The notes beneath the pieces are model-generated. The model had not been told where the DNA came from. It made no database searches and saw only the letters and a program-made list of their open reading frames with translations. Positions 63,356 to 64,000 of a DNA stretch of 64,000 bases are shown piece by piece. Position numbers and translations under genes: made by a program. The stretch is from JBBQNY01 sp038330365 (GTDB lineage: Bacteria > Pseudomonadota > Gammaproteobacteria > Xanthomonadales > Ahniellaceae), in the NCBI GenBank assembly GCA_038330365.1, contig JBBQNY010000001.1, positions 1 to 64,000 on the forward strand. Reading direction: 5' to 3'. The stretch's first letter is position 1. Each line of letters begins with the position of its first letter.

Positions 63356-63781
63356 TTGGAATCGCAGGACCTGCGCAGGGCCGGGCTCAAGGTCACGCTG
63401 CCGCGCATGCGCATTCTCGAGATTCTCGAGTCCGCCGGCGAGCGGCACATGTCGGCTGAAGACATCTTCCGGGAATTGCTCGAACATCGGGACGACATCG
63501 GACTGGCCACGGTCTATCGCGTATTGACCCAGTTCGAGGCAGCGGGGCTGGTGCTCAAGCACAATTTCGAGGGCGGCCAGGCCGTATTCGAGATCGACAG
63601 CGGCAAGCATCACGACCATATGGTCGATCTGGACACCGGCAAGGTCGTCGAATTCACGAGCGAGGAGATCGAGCGCCTCCAGCACGAGATCGCCGCGCGT
63701 CACGGCTACGACATCGAAGACCATAGTCTGGTGCTGTACGTCCGGGCTCGCCGCAAGTCCCGCTCCGACAAAGGTCGCTGA
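63356..63781 (+). CDS. fur: Ferric uptake regulator Fur, cysteine-free
   Basis: 141 residues from TTG 63356, supported by GGAG nine bases before. Winged helix LKVTLPRMRILEILE...DDIGLATVYRVLTQFEAAGLV; metal site residues HHDH near residue 84 and GYDIEDHSLVLYV. Where E. coli Fur has CxxC after HHDH, this protein reads HHDHMVDLDTGK; the whole protein has no cysteine, so no structural Cys4 zinc site. Fe2+-dependent repressor. Confidence 0.94.
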   Translation: MESQDLRRAGLKVTLPRMRILEILESAGERHMSAEDIFRELLEHRDDIGLATVYRVLTQFEAAGLVLKHNFEGGQAVFEIDSGKHHDHMVDLDTGKVVEFTSEEIERLQHEIAARHGYDIEDHSLVLYVRARRKSRSDKGR

Positions 63782-63782
63782 G

Positions 63783-63827
63783 CTTCGCGGGGGATCGCGT
63801 CTCCTTCCGGGAGACGGCAATTCGAAG
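63783..63827. terminator. Weak hairpin between convergent fur and recN
   Basis: CGTCTCC (63798-63804) pairs with GGAGACG (63810-63816) around a five-base loop, inside a further CTTCG/CGAAG pairing (63783-63787, 63823-63827). No T-tract. Possible bidirectional terminator. Confidence 0.35.
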
Positions 63828-63858
63828 AGGTGATGTTGGGCGGTGCAGGGACAGTTGC

Positions 63859-64000
63859 TCAGGCAGGGTCGCGGGAGGCGGCGCTGGCTGCGGCGTTGCG
63901 CAGCATGCTGCGCGCATGGGCCAGCGTTTCACTGCGAAGTTCAATGCCGCCCATCATGCGCGCGATCTCGTTGGGGCGCTCCGCGACCTTCAGGGTCCGC
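63859..64000 (-). CDS. recN: DNA repair protein RecN, 3' end only
   Basis: The window edge cuts the gene. The last 46 residues are visible: RTLKVAERPNEIARMMGG, then a stretch ending ETLAHARSMLRNAA and a TGA at 63859. This matches the RecN C-terminus, which normally has EIARMLGG...AHAREML. The bamE/fur/recN neighbourhood supports it. Confidence 0.85.
   Translation of the reverse strand, partial: RTLKVAERPNEIARMMGGIELRSETLAHARSMLRNAAASAASRDPA

Overview
This window looks like a core-chromosome segment of a high-GC gammaproteobacterium. The evidence is the serC-pheA-hisC-aroA-cmk-rpsA-ihfB-lapB string, dnaX-ybaB-recR, smpB/ssrA next to ratA-ratB, bamE/fur/recN, a WS/DGAT wax synthase with a Marinobacter-type fatty acyl reductase, and a tmRNA tag of ANDDVYALAA. 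I cannot name the genus; a Nevskiales/Steroidobacter-like lineage is a guess. No transposase, phage gene, integrase or CRISPR array was seen.

Layout. 1-7.5 kb (minus strand): a haem-binding-like GlcG/HbpS lipoprotein lies downstream of a three-gene redox operon. The operon encodes an FAD/NAD(P)H oxidoreductase fused to two cyclic-nucleotide domains and four [4Fe-4S] clusters, a di-haem b-type membrane protein, and a membrane-anchored decahaem cytochrome c with a cytoplasmic degenerate FHA domain. Together they read as a regulated route for electrons from NAD(P)H across the inner membrane. This is the most novel system in the window. 7.7-12.7 kb: an unknown protein, ispG, a DMT transporter and a LexA-like protein that has lost its autoproteolysis residues. 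13-20 kb: pbpC and yfhM (alpha-2-macroglobulin). 20.4-33.5 kb: photolyase, then a storage-lipid neighbourhood: WS/DGAT, two phasin-like proteins, acyl-CoA-binding protein, TetR, fatty acyl reductase, patatin lipase and a PHA-system protein.

33.8-48.2 kb: a long plus-strand block for serine, phenylalanine, histidine and aromatic biosynthesis, CMP kinase, ribosomal protein S1 and IHF-beta, then lapB and envelope polysaccharide genes (undecaprenyl-phosphate glycosyltransferase, WbpM-like dehydratase, galU). 48.2-53.7 kb: a membrane protein, tRNA-Ala(GGC) and tRNA-Glu(UUC), nested tandem repeats, then dnaX-ybaB-recR, a HIT protein and an Slp lipoprotein. 53.7-60.8 kb: a MoxR/DUF58/transglutaminase operon, a GT39-type glycosyltransferase, Maf and a small membrane protein. 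60.9-64 kb: tmRNA, smpB, ratA-ratB, bamE, fur and the 3' end of recN.

Many genes overlap by ATGA/GTGA or TAATG-type junctions, so translational coupling is common. Several starts are GTG or TTG. Most start choices rest on ribosome-binding sites and neighbour overlaps seen in the sequence; all functional assignments rest on recognised motifs and recalled family features, since no database search was possible.
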